DNA of 64,000 bases from Nocardioides houyundeii (GCF_002865585.1 NZ_CP025581.1:806001-870000); one strand, 5' to 3'; counted from the first letter of the stretch, positions 53,049 through 62,452 are shown. The notes: generated by a model from the letters alone, not told the origin. Numbers and translations: made by a program.

Positions 53049-55814
53049 CTACTTCTCCCAGGGGGCGGCGACCGGGAAGTACTGCTCCAGCACCCCGGTC
53101 AGCAGCGCCTGCACCTGGTCCTCGCCGAGGGCGGAGTCGTGGTGGTCGGCCACGCAGAAGAAGTCCCGGTCCCGGCGCAGCAGTCCGGTCAGCTGCTTCT
53201 CGAGCTGCTGGTGGCCCAGGTCGACGTAGGCGTGGTGTGCCTGGCCGGGGTAGGCCTTCCCGGTCAGCAGGCCGTAGTGCTGGGCGAACGAGGAGAGCAG
53301 CGAGATGTCGGTCGCGGAGCGGAACGGCGCACGCGTGGTGCGTTCCACCTCCGCGGGGAAGCGCTGCTCGATCTCGCTCAGCACCGAGCGCACCTGGGGA
53401 TGGGGGCTGTGCACCATCGTGTGGGTCAGGTAGACGCCGAACGCCTCGCGCAGCACCGCCCGGTTGTTCTCCGCGGCGGCCAGGTAGGGCCGGTCCGCGG
53501 ACCCGGGGAGCCCCACGGGGCGCTCGGCGACGAACGCGGCGAACGCGCCGGCGGGGGAGAAGAAGTGCTCGGGTCGTCGCGGCCGGCCCAGGAACACGTC
53601 GTCGTTGAGGTAGACGAACCGCTCGGCCAGCCCCGGCACGTGGTGCAGGCGGGTCTCGATGGCGTGGGAGCTGAAGGTCGGCAGTGCGTCGGCCGGGAAC
53701 ACGTCCCGGTGGTCGACCACCGAGATCCGGGGGTCCGAGGCATCCAGCCAGTCGGGCACCTGACCGGCGGTGACCAGGTGGATCCGCCGTACCCAGGGCG
53801 CGAACAGGTGGACGCTGCGCATCGAGTAGCGCAGCTCGTCGCGACTGCGGTAGCGGGCGTCGCCGCTCGCCTCGCGGGTCGCTGCCACTCCGGTCACCTG
53901 CTCCTGGCGGCGGATCCGCTGCTCGTTCCAGTCCGGGTCGTCACCGTCGACCCAGGTGTAGACCACGTCGACGTCGAAGCGGCACTCGTCGGTGGTCGGC
54001 AGCAGCATCTCGGGCAGCGTGGCGACCTCCACGCCCTCGACCTCGGCGACGGTCAGCGCGGCGCCCGCGGGGAGCCGGTCGCCGTACCGGGTGGGATCGG
54101 GGGCGACCAGGTCGCCGCTGGGCTGAGCGTCCCAGAACTCAACGGTGACGCCGGCACCCTCCGCGAGCAGCCCGTGATGGCCACCGCGACCGGGCCACGG
54201 TTCCAGGTGGATCCGTGCCCCCCGGGTGCGCAGCAGGGCCTCGGCCATCGCCGGCGCGGTGCCGCGGCGTTCCGGCCAACCACGCTCCGCGGGGTCCCGG
54301 AGGCTGAGGTAGTCCGGCCCCGGCTCGGCCGCGAGCGCCTCCAGGAAGGCGGTACGTCGCGCCATCGGCACCACCAGCACCGGTCCGGGGTCGAGCGCGT
54401 GGGCGGGGATCACGAACCAGCCCGAGCCCGCGGCCCGGGCTGCGTCCACCGCGGTGCGCAGGGCGGCGGAACGCGCCGCGGCCGGGACGACACCGGCGGC
54501 CGGTGCCCCCTCGGGCGGGGTGCCCACCGGCCCGGGCCGGCGACCGTGGAGCACCCGTCGGGGAGCCACCGGGTCGCGGCGCCGAGCGACCGCGCGGTGG
54601 TAGATCTCCACCCAGCGCGCAGCCAGCGCCTCAGCCTCGTACGCGGTCGAGGACTCCAGCGCGGCCGCGCCCAGACGAGCGCGCAGGCCGGCGTCGGAGG
54701 CGAGCCGGAGCATCGCCGCGGCCAGCCCGGCCTTGGAGCCGGGCGGCACCAGCAGGCCGTCCCGGTCGTGGGTGATGATCTCGCGGGGGCCGGAGGGACA
54801 GTCGTAGCTGACCACCGGCACCCCGGCCGACATCGCCTCCTGCACCACCAGCGGGAAGCCCTCGGAACGGGATGCCAGCACCACGACGCTCGACCGGGCC
54901 CACTCCGCGGCCATCTCCTCGGTCGCGCCGGGCAGCTCGACCCGACCCTCCAGACCGCGCTTGCGGACCAGGCCCCGCAGTGCGGCGCGCCGCGGCCCGT
55001 CCCCCCAGATGCGCAGCGTCCAGCCGGGCAGCTGGTCGCTCACCTGCGCGAACGCGTCGATGACGTGCTCGAACTGCTTCTCCGGCACCAGGCGCCCCGC
55101 AGAGACGATCACCGGCGCGTCGAGGGGTGAGCGGGGCTGCGTGGTGGTGGGCAGCGGGTTGGGCATCACCACCATCTCCGGCGCGGCTCCGCGCAGCTCG
55201 GCGGCCAGCCAGTCGTTCATCGACCCCGTCAGCGACGCCACCACGTCGGCGCGCGGGGCGAACGACAGCAGCGCCTCCAGGTCGTTGACCCGCCGCGAGG
55301 AGGCCCGGTGCTCCTGGTGGACCAGCGCCACGTCGGCCGGGGCGAGCTGGGAGACCACCGCGAGCAGCTCGGGGGTGGTGGTCACCACGACGTCCAGCTC
55401 GAGGCCCGGCAGGTGCGCGCGCAGCGCCGCGTCGGTCAGGGCGGAGAAGGAGGCGTCCCAGCGCCGCGGCACCAGCACCGACTCGCGCCGTGCCAGCTCC
55501 TCCGCGACCTCGGGGGCGACCACCCCCGGCTGCACAGCTCGGGGGGCATTCGGGTCGCGGACGTCGACCAGGTACTCCACGCCCACGTCGTCGTGCAGGC
55601 GGTAGTGCGGGTGCTCGCCGCTGCGGGTGACGCTGATCAGCGAGACCTGGTGCCCGGCGGGCAGCGCCGCCAGGGCGTTGGCCTGGGTGATCGCGGAGCG
55701 TGCGGTGCCGCCCATCCCGTCGGCGTTGTAGAGCACGAACCCGATGCGCAGCCGTCCGCCGTCGCGGGAGCGCAGTGCCGCGGCTGCCGTGCGCAGCCGA
55801 CCGCCCAGTGCCAC
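53049..55814 (-). CDS. GT4 glycosyltransferase fused to a Stealth phosphotransferase
   Basis: The 921-residue protein joins two enzymes. Residues about 20-400 form a GT-B family-4 glycosyltransferase (LRIGFVLYNADGMGGTARSA, VIVSAGRLVPEKQFEHVIDA, RSEGFPLVVQEAMSAGVPVV with the EX7E region). Residues about 610-920 form a Stealth protein: CR1 DVDVVYTWVDGDDPDW, CR2 RYRSRDELRYSMRSVHLFAP with RFVYLNDDVFLGRP, CR3 near TMVHSPHPQV, and CR4 with FFCVADHHDS. Stealth enzymes transfer hexose-1-phosphate to build phosphate-linked surface polysaccharides. The fusion could extend and decorate one polymer. The GTG start follows the UspA-like gene by 31 bp. Confidence 0.85.
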   Translation of the reverse strand: MALGGRLRTAAAALRSRDGGRLRIGFVLYNADGMGGTARSAITQANALAALPAGHQVSLISVTRSGEHPHYRLHDDVGVEYLVDVRDPNAPRAVQPGVVAPEVAEELARRESVLVPRRWDASFSALTDAALRAHLPGLELDVVVTTTPELLAVVSQLAPADVALVHQEHRASSRRVNDLEALLSFAPRADVVASLTGSMNDWLAAELRGAAPEMVVMPNPLPTTTQPRSPLDAPVIVSAGRLVPEKQFEHVIDAFAQVSDQLPGWTLRIWGDGPRRAALRGLVRKRGLEGRVELPGATEEMAAEWARSSVVVLASRSEGFPLVVQEAMSAGVPVVSYDCPSGPREIITHDRDGLLVPPGSKAGLAAAMLRLASDAGLRARLGAAALESSTAYEAEALAARWVEIYHRAVARRRDPVAPRRVLHGRRPGPVGTPPEGAPAAGVVPAAARSAALRTAVDAARAAGSGWFVIPAHALDPGPVLVVPMARRTAFLEALAAEPGPDYLSLRDPAERGWPERRGTAPAMAEALLRTRGARIHLEPWPGRGGHHGLLAEGAGVTVEFWDAQPSGDLVAPDPTRYGDRLPAGAALTVAEVEGVEVATLPEMLLPTTDECRFDVDVVYTWVDGDDPDWNEQRIRRQEQVTGVAATREASGDARYRSRDELRYSMRSVHLFAPWVRRIHLVTAGQVPDWLDASDPRISVVDHRDVFPADALPTFSSHAIETRLHHVPGLAERFVYLNDDVFLGRPRRPEHFFSPAGAFAAFVAERPVGLPGSADRPYLAAAENNRAVLREAFGVYLTHTMVHSPHPQVRSVLSEIEQRFPAEVERTTRAPFRSATDISLLSSFAQHYGLLTGKAYPGQAHHAYVDLGHQQLEKQLTGLLRRDRDFFCVADHHDSALGEDQVQALLTGVLEQYFPVAAPWEK

Positions 55815-55845
55815 TCCTGGCGTCCTCGTCCCGTCCCCGTCGCGC

Positions 55846-56439
55846 CTAGACCCCGGTCACGCCCTCGCCGCCGCCGGCCTGCTCGTCGAACCGCTCGTGC
55901 TCGAGCAGGTGCAGCACCGGTACGCCGATCTTGCGGCGGGCCCGGGAGGTCCAGTCGACGTGGAAGAACTCCGCCACCACGTGCGGACGGGTGAGGATGA
56001 TCGCCTCGCGTGCGTCCACCGCGGCGACCTTGGTCTCCAGGTCGTCCAGGGGGGACTCGTCCACCACGGTGCCCGTGGTGTGCGCCCCGGTGGCGGCCAA
56101 CGCGGCCAGGCTCACCGAGAGCTCCTCCGCGGCACGCTCCTGGCAGTCCCGGCGCACCGCCTCGACGTCGGCGTCGGAGAGGATGGTGGGAGCCGCCAGC
56201 ATCTCCCCGGCGCCGAGCGCGCCCATGGACGCCTCGATCCGGGCCGAGGCGTCGTCCAGGGGGATCAGCACGTGGTAGACGACCTGGTCCTTGATGTCCT
56301 CGTGCAGGCTGTGGATCTGCTGCGCGTCGGTCGCGCTGACCTCGTGCTCGGCCAGGATGACCACGTCGTAGGTGCCGATGCCATCGTCGATGGGGTCGTT
56401 CTCGGGCAGGTTGTCCGGGTTCTCGGTCGGGGGCGTCAT
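55846..56439 (-). CDS. Conserved hypothetical, UspA-like alpha/beta protein
   Basis: The 197-residue protein has an alpha/beta pattern like a universal-stress fold: YDVVILAEHEVSATDAQQIH, VVYHVLIPLDDASARIEASM, then AREAIILTRPHVVAEFF and VPVLHLLEHERFDEQ. I see no clear G-x2-G-x9-GS ATP motif, so the family assignment is weak. The ATG overlaps the DNA ligase stop as ATGA, so translation is coupled. The Stealth gene follows. Confidence 0.6.
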   Translation of the reverse strand: MTPPTENPDNLPENDPIDDGIGTYDVVILAEHEVSATDAQQIHSLHEDIKDQVVYHVLIPLDDASARIEASMGALGAGEMLAAPTILSDADVEAVRRDCQERAAEELSVSLAALAATGAHTTGTVVDESPLDDLETKVAAVDAREAIILTRPHVVAEFFHVDWTSRARRKIGVPVLHLLEHERFDEQAGGGEGVTGV

Positions 56440-57563
56440 CGTGGCGGCTCCTTGTGGTCGATGGCCAGGATCCTAGCGAGGTCGTAGCCGGTCGCCTCGT
56501 CCAGTTGCCCGTAGTCGCACGAGGTGGGGTCGCGGTCGGGGCGCCAGCTCTTGAACTGGGCGGTGTGCCGGAAGCGCCGCCCCTCCATGTGGTCGTACTT
56601 CACCTCCAGCACCCGCTCCGGGCGCAGCGGCACGAAGCTCAGGTCCTTGCCCGCGCTCCAGCGGCTCTGGGTCCCGGGCACCCGGTCCGGGTTGGCGATG
56701 ATCCCGCCGTCGCTCCCCGGCTGCTCCGCCCAGGCGCCCCAGGGGTGCTCGGCGATGTCGCAGGCCAGCGGCTGCAGCTCGTCCCACAGCTCGGCGCGGC
56801 GCTTGGCGGTGAAGCTGGCGCTCACGCCGACGTGCTGCAGCTGAGCGCCGTCGTACAGGCCGAGCAGCAGGCTGCCGAGCAGTGGCCGCTGCGGTGTCGA
56901 GGTCTTGTGCTCGCGCATCCCCGCCACCACCACGTCCGCGGTGCGCTCGTGCTTGACCTTGACCATGGTCCGCTTGTTCGGGGTGTACGGCGCGTCCAGC
57001 GGCTTGGCGACCACCCCGTCCAGGCCGGCCCCCTCGAAGTCGGTGAACCACTCCTGCGCCAGCTCCGGGTCGGTGGTCGTGCGGGTCAGGAAGCAGGGCC
57101 CGTCCAGCCCGGCCAGGGCCTGCTCCAGGGCCGCTCGCCGCTCCGCGAACGGGCGGTCCAGGAAGGACTCCTCGCCCAGGGCGAGCAGGTCGAAGGCCAC
57201 GAAGCCCGCCGGGGTGGTCTCGGCGAGCATGTCGACCCGGGACTTGGCGGGGTGGATCCGCTCCTGCAGCACCTCGAACTCCAGCCGGGTGCTCCCGTCC
57301 GGCGCAGACCGGGCCACGAAGATCTCGCCGTCCAGCACGATCCGCTCGGGCAGCTGGGCCAGCACCGCGGCGACGATCTCGGGGAAGTAGCGGGTCAGCG
57401 GCTTGGTGTTGCGGCTCGCCAGCTCGACCTCGTCGCCGTCGCGGAAGACCAGGCAGCGGAACCCGTCCCACTTCGGCTCGAAGCTCATTCCGCCCCGCGT
57501 GGGGACCGCGGCGGCGCTGGAGGCGAGCATCGGCTGGACCGGTGGCATGACGGGCAGGTGCAC
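56436..57563 (-). CDS. ATP-dependent DNA ligase (LigC/LigD-ligase type)
   Basis: The 375-residue protein has the nucleotidyltransferase core. The active Lys is K31 in FEPKWDGFRCLVF; motif III is VAFDLLALG, motif IV GLDGVVAKPLDAPY and motif V TMVKVKHERTADVVV. An OB-fold follows, with PERVLEVKYDHMEG near the end. It lacks the nuclease and polymerase modules of LigD, like mycobacterial LigC. With the polymerase gene at 51313 it could serve end-joining or base-excision repair. TAGGGT (57576-57571) is 7 nt before the GTG at 57563, which I take as a leaderless start; an ATG at 57548 is the alternative. Confidence 0.9.
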   Translation of the reverse strand: MHLPVMPPVQPMLASSAAAVPTRGGMSFEPKWDGFRCLVFRDGDEVELASRNTKPLTRYFPEIVAAVLAQLPERIVLDGEIFVARSAPDGSTRLEFEVLQERIHPAKSRVDMLAETTPAGFVAFDLLALGEESFLDRPFAERRAALEQALAGLDGPCFLTRTTTDPELAQEWFTDFEGAGLDGVVAKPLDAPYTPNKRTMVKVKHERTADVVVAGMREHKTSTPQRPLLGSLLLGLYDGAQLQHVGVSASFTAKRRAELWDELQPLACDIAEHPWGAWAEQPGSDGGIIANPDRVPGTQSRWSAGKDLSFVPLRPERVLEVKYDHMEGRRFRHTAQFKSWRPDRDPTSCDYGQLDEATGYDLARILAIDHKEPPR

Positions 57564-57662
57564 ACCACAGACCCTAGTACCGCCCGGCGCGCCGGAACCG
57601 GGACACGACCGGCGATAGTGTGGCCCGGAGCTGCCCCGCCCTGACGAGAAGGAACCAAGTCG

Positions 57663-58757
57663 ATGACGAGCCCGACCAGTCCCGCCGACCCGTCCGGCGC
57701 GCCCGACTCCTCGGGCGTCTCCCTGGTCCTGGTCTCGGGCTCCGGCCGCAGCGGCACCAGCTCCCTGGCCGGCAGCCTCAAGCGGCTGGGCCTGCACGTG
57801 CCCCAGCCCGAGGTCGAGGCCTCGGAGACCAACCCGCGCGGCTTCTACGAGCCCAAGTGGGTCATCGACTTCCACAAGGGCTACCTCAAGCAGCTCGCGA
57901 TGCACAACATCGACTCCCGCCCCGACGCGCCCGCCCTGGTCGCGGAGCTCGCCGCCACCGGGGAGCCGCAGCAGCGGCTCAAGGAGTGGCTCTCGGGCCA
58001 GCTCGACCACCCCCGCCTGGTCGTCAAGGACCCGCACGCGTTCTGGTTCGCCGAGGTGTGGAGCGCGGTCTGCGCCGATCTGGGCGTGGACCTGAAGTGG
58101 CTGACCGCCCTGCGTCACCCGGCCGAGGTGGTGGGGTCGCGGGACATCGCCTACCTGCAGAGCCAGAGCGAGGAGCTGCGGCTGGTCAAGGAGACCTCCA
58201 ACGTCGCCGGCTGGGTCAACGCCGCGCTGCTCACCGAGCGCGCCGGCCGCGGCACCGCCCGCTCCTTCATCCGGTACGGCGACCTGCTCGCCGACTGGCG
58301 CACCGCGCTGGCCCGCGTCGGGCAGCAGCTCGACCTGACCTACGACGCCGACCTCACGGACCCGGCGCCCCACCCGGTGGACGAGTTCATCGAGCCGTCG
58401 ATGCGCAAGTCGCAGCTGACCTGGGACGACCTGCACCTCCCCGCACACCTGCGCGACACCGCGCAGGAGGTCTGGGACCTGCTCGGCCAGCTGGTCGAGG
58501 AGCCCACCTCCACGGTGGCGACGGAGCGCCTGGACCAGATCCAGGCCGACTACGCCGCCCGCTACGCCGAGGCCGTCGCCCTCACCTACGACCACAGCAG
58601 GGCCGAGGCGGTGCTGGCCGCGCGCAAGGCGCGCGACGTGCAGCGGGCCACCATGCAGGACCTGCGTCGCCAGCTCCGCGAGGCCGAGCAGCGTGCCGCG
58701 CACCCGGAGCGCAGGAGCCTGCTCGACCGGCTGCCCGGTCGCGGCCGACGCGGGTGA
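57663..58757 (+). CDS. Sulfotransferase-family protein
   Basis: The 364-residue protein carries the PAPS 5'-phosphosulfate loop LVSGSGRSGTSSLAGSLKRL (about 23-42). FYEPKWVIDFHKGYLKQ and LVVKDPHAFWFAEVW follow, then the 3'-phosphate-type LTALRHPAEVVGSRDIAYL. The C-terminal 90 residues are a basic coiled coil (AEAVLAARKARDVQRATMQD). Such proteins are common beside cell-envelope polysaccharide genes, and the GT4-Stealth gene is close by on the other strand. The acceptor is unknown. An AGAAGGA site precedes the ATG, with TAGTGT about 40 bp before it. Confidence 0.8.
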   Translation: MTSPTSPADPSGAPDSSGVSLVLVSGSGRSGTSSLAGSLKRLGLHVPQPEVEASETNPRGFYEPKWVIDFHKGYLKQLAMHNIDSRPDAPALVAELAATGEPQQRLKEWLSGQLDHPRLVVKDPHAFWFAEVWSAVCADLGVDLKWLTALRHPAEVVGSRDIAYLQSQSEELRLVKETSNVAGWVNAALLTERAGRGTARSFIRYGDLLADWRTALARVGQQLDLTYDADLTDPAPHPVDEFIEPSMRKSQLTWDDLHLPAHLRDTAQEVWDLLGQLVEEPTSTVATERLDQIQADYAARYAEAVALTYDHSRAEAVLAARKARDVQRATMQDLRRQLREAEQRAAHPERRSLLDRLPGRGRRG

Positions 58758-58796
58758 GCACGCAGGCGGTCCACTAGAGTTCGGGGTTGATCACGA

Positions 58797-58875
58797 TCCC
58801 CGGTTGGTCTGCCGGCAGGGCCCGCCTGACTTTGAATCAGGACTAGCGACGTAGGTTCGACTCCTACCCGGGGAG
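58797..58875 (+). tRNA. tRNA-Gln (anticodon TTG)
   Basis: A full cloverleaf can be drawn. The acceptor stem is TCCCCGG (58797-58803) with CCGGGGA (58868-58874). The anticodon arm is CCTGA / TCAGG (58825-58829, 58837-58841) around loop CTTTGAA with anticodon TTG. The T arm is GTAGG / CCTAC with loop TTCGACT. The discriminator is G at 58875; CCA is not encoded (GCA follows). Its place just before glmU is shared by many actinobacteria. Confidence 0.93.
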
Positions 58876-58928
58876 CAAGACACGCTGAGCGCGGATCCGT
58901 CGCGCCGACTCGTCAAGGCAGGGGAGCA

Positions 58929-60400
58929 ATGGACAACCTCACCGTGATCGTCCTCGCAGCTGGAGGCGGCACCCGGATGAAGTCCAAGACCATGAAGGTC
59001 CTGCACCCGGTGGGGGCCGGTCCATGATCGGGCACGTGCTCCGCGCCGTGCAGGCGATGGAGCCCTCGCGGATCGTCGCCGTCGTGGGCCACCAGCGCGA
59101 GCAGGTCGCCGAGCACATCACCGAGCTGGTGCCGGACGCGGTGCTCGCCGTACAGGAGACCCAGGAGGGCACCGCGCACGCGGTCCGGGTGGCGATGGAC
59201 GTTGCGGGCCCCACCACCGGGACCGTGGTGGTGGCGGCCGGGGACACCCCGCTGCTGGAGGGGGAGAGCCTGCGGCGGTTCGTCGCCGAGCACGAGCAGA
59301 CGGGCCACGCGGTCAGCATCCTGTCCGGGGTCGTGGACCAGCCCTTCGGCTACGGCCGGATCGTGCGGGACGAGAACGGCCAGGTGGAGCGGATCGTCGA
59401 GGAGAAGGAGGCCTCGGAGGCGGAGCGGAAGATCCACGAGATCAACTCCGGGATCCTGGCCTTCCGGGCCGACTTCCTGCGCTCCGCGCTCGAGCTCATC
59501 GACAACGACAACGCCAAGGGCGAGTACTACCTCACCGACGCGATCGGCCTGGCCCGGGCCCAGGGGCTCGGCGTGGGCGCGTTCGCGATCGACGACGTCA
59601 AGCAGACCGAGGGCGCCAACGACCGCGCCCAGCTGGCCGAGCTGGGCGCCGAGCTCAACCGGCGCATCGTGACCAGGTGGATGCGCGAGGGGGTCACCGT
59701 GATGGACCCCCGCACCACCTGGATCGACGCCGACGTGGTCCTCGCGCCCGACGTCACCCTGCTGCCCGGCGTACAGCTGCTGGGCGCGACGGTGGTGGGC
59801 GAGGACGCCGTGGTCGGCCCCGACTCCACGCTCAAGGACTGCGAGGTCGGCAGCGGTGCCCGGGTGGTGCGCACCCACGCCGAGCTGGCCGTGATCGGGG
59901 AGCGCGCGAACGTCGGCCCCTTCTCCTACCTGCGCCCCGGCACCCGGCTCGGGGCCGGCGGCAAGATCGGCGGCTTCGTCGAGACCAAGAACGCGGTGAT
60001 CGGCGAGGGGGCCAAGGTCCCGCACCTGTCCTACGTCGGGGACGCCGACATCGGCGAGGGCACCAACATCGGTGCCGGCACCATCTTCGCCAACTACGAC
60101 GGCGTCGCGAAGCACCAGACCACCGTCGGCAAGCACGCCCGGACCGGGTCCAACAACACGTTCGTGGCGCCCGTCACGATCGGCGACGGAGCGGCCACCG
60201 GTGGTGGGACCGTGGTGCGCAAGGACGTGCCGGCCGGGGCCCTCGCGGTCTCCGCAGGTGAGCAACGCAACATCGAGGGCTGGGTCTTCGCCCGGCGCCC
60301 CGGGAGCAAGCAGGCCGAGGCCGCCCAGGAGGCCGGTCAGGTGGCTGGACAGGTGGACCCCGGGGTTGGGGCAGAGCCCCCCCGTGGTTCACAATCCTGA
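58929..60400 (+). CDS. glmU: Bifunctional GlmU uridylyltransferase/acetyltransferase (frameshift as written)
   Basis: GlmU acetylates glucosamine-1-phosphate and joins it to UTP, giving UDP-GlcNAc for peptidoglycan and mycothiol. The N-terminus MDNLTVIVLAAGGGTRMKSK (ATG 58929, site AGGGGAG) carries the nucleotide-binding loop. It then meets a stop at 59025-59027, because a G run at 59012-59016 has five G where six keep the frame. From 59024 the correct frame gives MIGHVLRAVQ onward, the rest of the pyrophosphorylase domain (PFGYGRIVRDENGQVERI) and the left-handed beta-helix acetyltransferase domain (GVFIGS-type hexapeptides, KNAVIGEGAKVPHLSYVGDA). Restored length is about 490 residues. GlmU is essential, so a sequencing slip is the likeliest cause. 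Confidence 0.93.
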
Positions 60401-60457
60401 GTAGGCCCTGTTCATCCGGGGGCCGTCACCTCGCACCCCCCCACGAGGAGCGCCACC

Positions 60458-61438
60458 GTGAGTGGAATGAAGCGGACCACTGAGAAGAACCTGATGGTCT
60501 TCAGTGGCCGGGCACACCCTGACCTCGCCAGCGAGGTCTCCGATCTGCTCGGCAGCGGCCTGGTGCCGCAGTCGGTCTACGCGTTCGCGAACGGCGAGCT
60601 CTACGTCCGCTACGAGGAGTCCGTGCGCGGTTGCGACGCCTTCGTGATCCAGAGCCACACCTCGCCGATCAACGAGTGGATCATGGAGCACCTGATCATG
60701 GTGGACGCGCTCAAGCGTGCCTCCGCCAAGCGGATCACCGTGGTCATGCCCTTCTACGGCTACGCCCGCCAGGACAAGAAGCACCGCGGCCGCGAGCCGA
60801 TCTCGGCCCGGCTGATGGCCGACCTGTTCAAGACCGCGGGCGCGGACCGCCTGATCACCGTCGACCTGCACTCCGACCAGATCCAGGGGTTCTTCGACGG
60901 CCCGGTCGACCACCTCATGGCCCTCACCATCCTGACCGACTACGTCAAGGAGAAGTACGGCACCCAGCAGCTCGCCGTGGTCTCCCCGGACGCGGGCCGG
61001 ATCAAGGTCGCCGAGCGCTGGTCGGCCCGCCTGGGCGGGGTGCCGCTGGCATTCATCCACAAGACCCGGCGTACCGACCGGCCCAACGAGACGGTCGCCA
61101 ACCGGGTCGTCGGCGAGGTCGCGGGCCGCATCTGCGTGCTGACCGACGACATGATCGACACCGGTGGCACCATCGTGAAGGCGGCCGAGGCGTGCATGGA
61201 CGCCGGCGCGGCCGGGGTCATCATCGCCGCGACCCACGCGATCCTCTCCGACCCGGCCATCGACCGGCTCAAGAACTGCGTGGCCAGCGAGATCGTGGTC
61301 ACCAACACGCTGCCGATCCCCGACGACAAGCAGTTCGACAAGCTGACCACGCTCTCCATCGCACCGCTGCTCGCCCGGGCGATCCGCGAGGTCTTCGAGG
61401 ACGGGTCCGTCACGTCCATGTTCGACGGCCAGGCCTGA
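60458..61438 (+). CDS. prs: Ribose-phosphate pyrophosphokinase (PRPP synthetase)
   Basis: Prs makes PRPP from ribose-5-phosphate and ATP for nucleotide, His and Trp synthesis. The 326-residue protein has SVYAFANGELYVRYEESVRG (ATP-side Glu), MPFYGYARQDKKHRGREPIS (flexible ATP loop), VDLHSDQIQGFF and the PRPP-binding motif VLTDDMIDTGGTIVKAAEA. The GTG start follows GAGGAG; an ATG at 60467 is three codons later. glmU and prs are adjacent in most actinobacteria. Confidence 0.95.
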   Translation: MSGMKRTTEKNLMVFSGRAHPDLASEVSDLLGSGLVPQSVYAFANGELYVRYEESVRGCDAFVIQSHTSPINEWIMEHLIMVDALKRASAKRITVVMPFYGYARQDKKHRGREPISARLMADLFKTAGADRLITVDLHSDQIQGFFDGPVDHLMALTILTDYVKEKYGTQQLAVVSPDAGRIKVAERWSARLGGVPLAFIHKTRRTDRPNETVANRVVGEVAGRICVLTDDMIDTGGTIVKAAEACMDAGAAGVIIAATHAILSDPAIDRLKNCVASEIVVTNTLPIPDDKQFDKLTTLSIAPLLARAIREVFEDGSVTSMFDGQA

Positions 61439-61483
61439 GCGCTGGACTTGCGCTGCAACTGAGCGCTGGACCTGAGCGCTGGA
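61436..61483 (+). repeat. Three direct repeats after prs
   Basis: TGAGCGCTGGA occurs at 61436-61446 (including the prs stop), 61460-61470 and 61473-61483. The copies are 24 and 13 bp apart. AGCGCT is itself palindromic. They lie in the 248-bp gap before rplY, which otherwise holds no gene that I can support. A regulator or leader-RNA role is possible. Confidence 0.45.
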
Positions 61484-61686
61484 TTGGTGCGGCCCGGGCA
61501 TCACGGAGTAAGGTGCCCGGGTTGCCTCGGCGAGGGAGTCCTGCGAACACCAGGAGCTCCGTGATCGACAGGGCTGGCCAGCCACACTGCGCCGCGCCCC
61601 CTGCCGGGAGCGCGGCGTTCGTCGTCTCGCGGGCAGCCAGAGTCCTGATCCACCCCAGCACGAGTCACCCAGCAACGGAGTTGAGC

Positions 61687-62355
61687 ATGTCCAGCGAGAA
61701 GATCACCGCCGAGGTCCGCGCAGAGTTCGGCAAGGGCGCGGCGCGCCGCATCCGCCGGGACAACAAGATCCCGGCCGTGCTGTACGGACACGGCAACGAG
61801 CCCGTCCACCTGACCCTCCCGGGTCACTCCACGATGATGGCCCTCAAGCACGGCGGCACGAACTCCGTGCTCGAGCTCGACGTCGACGGCAGCCCGCAGC
61901 TGGCCCTGGCTCGCGAGGTCCAGGTCGACCCGATCCGCCGCGTCATCGAGCACATCGACTTCGTGTCCGTCCGCAGTGGCGAGAAGGTCACCGTCGACGT
62001 CCCGCTGGCGACCGTCGGCAACGCGGTCCCCGACTCGTTCGTGGTGCTCGAGAACAACACCATCCAGGTCGAGGCCGAGGCCACCCACATCCCCGAGCTC
62101 ATCGAGATCGACATCGCGGGCAAGCGGGTCGGCACCCAGATCCACGCCTCGGACCTGAAGCTGCCCAAGGGCACCACGCTGGTCGCCGACGCGGACCTGC
62201 TGATCGTCAACATCACCGGCCAGATCACCGCCGAGGAGCTGGAGGCCGAGCTGGAGGAGGCCGAGGCCGAGGCCGGCATCGAGCGCGAGCCCTCCGACGA
62301 GGAGAAGGACGAGGCGGCTGCTGCCGAGGAGTCCGAGGACACCGCCTCCGAGTGA
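61687..62355 (+). CDS. rplY: 50S ribosomal protein L25 (general stress protein Ctc type)
   Basis: L25/Ctc binds 5S rRNA. The 222-residue protein has the L25 domain (about 5-95: [54 protein letters not shown]), the TL5-type beta C-terminal domain (about 100-185: [19 protein letters not shown]) and a very acidic tail of Glu/Ala. The long form is typical of actinobacteria. The ATG at 61687 follows CGGAGTTGAGC. A strong hairpin terminator follows. Confidence 0.95.
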   Translation: MSSEKITAEVRAEFGKGAARRIRRDNKIPAVLYGHGNEPVHLTLPGHSTMMALKHGGTNSVLELDVDGSPQLALAREVQVDPIRRVIEHIDFVSVRSGEKVTVDVPLATVGNAVPDSFVVLENNTIQVEAEATHIPELIEIDIAGKRVGTQIHASDLKLPKGTTLVADADLLIVNITGQITAEELEAELEEAEAEAGIEREPSDEEKDEAAAAEESEDTASE

Positions 62356-62396
62356 CCTCGCGCCGAGGGTTCGCCACGCGATCACCTCGACGCACC

Positions 62397-62429
62397 GACA
62401 GCGCCGTGGGGGCTCCCCACGGCGCTGTC
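62397..62429 (+). terminator. Strong hairpin between rplY and pth
   Basis: A perfect 14-bp stem (62397-62410 with 62416-62429) encloses a 5-nt loop and is followed by TGCGTT. It lies 42 bp after the rplY stop and just before the pth promoter, so it probably separates the two transcripts. Confidence 0.75.
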
Positions 62430-62452
62430 TGCGTTCCGGGGATACTGGAGCC

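Noticed and set aside
58797..58875. tRNA-Gln as an integration (att) site
   Set aside because: No integrase, no repeated tRNA 3' end and no foreign-looking DNA next to it; glmU follows directly as in other actinobacteria.
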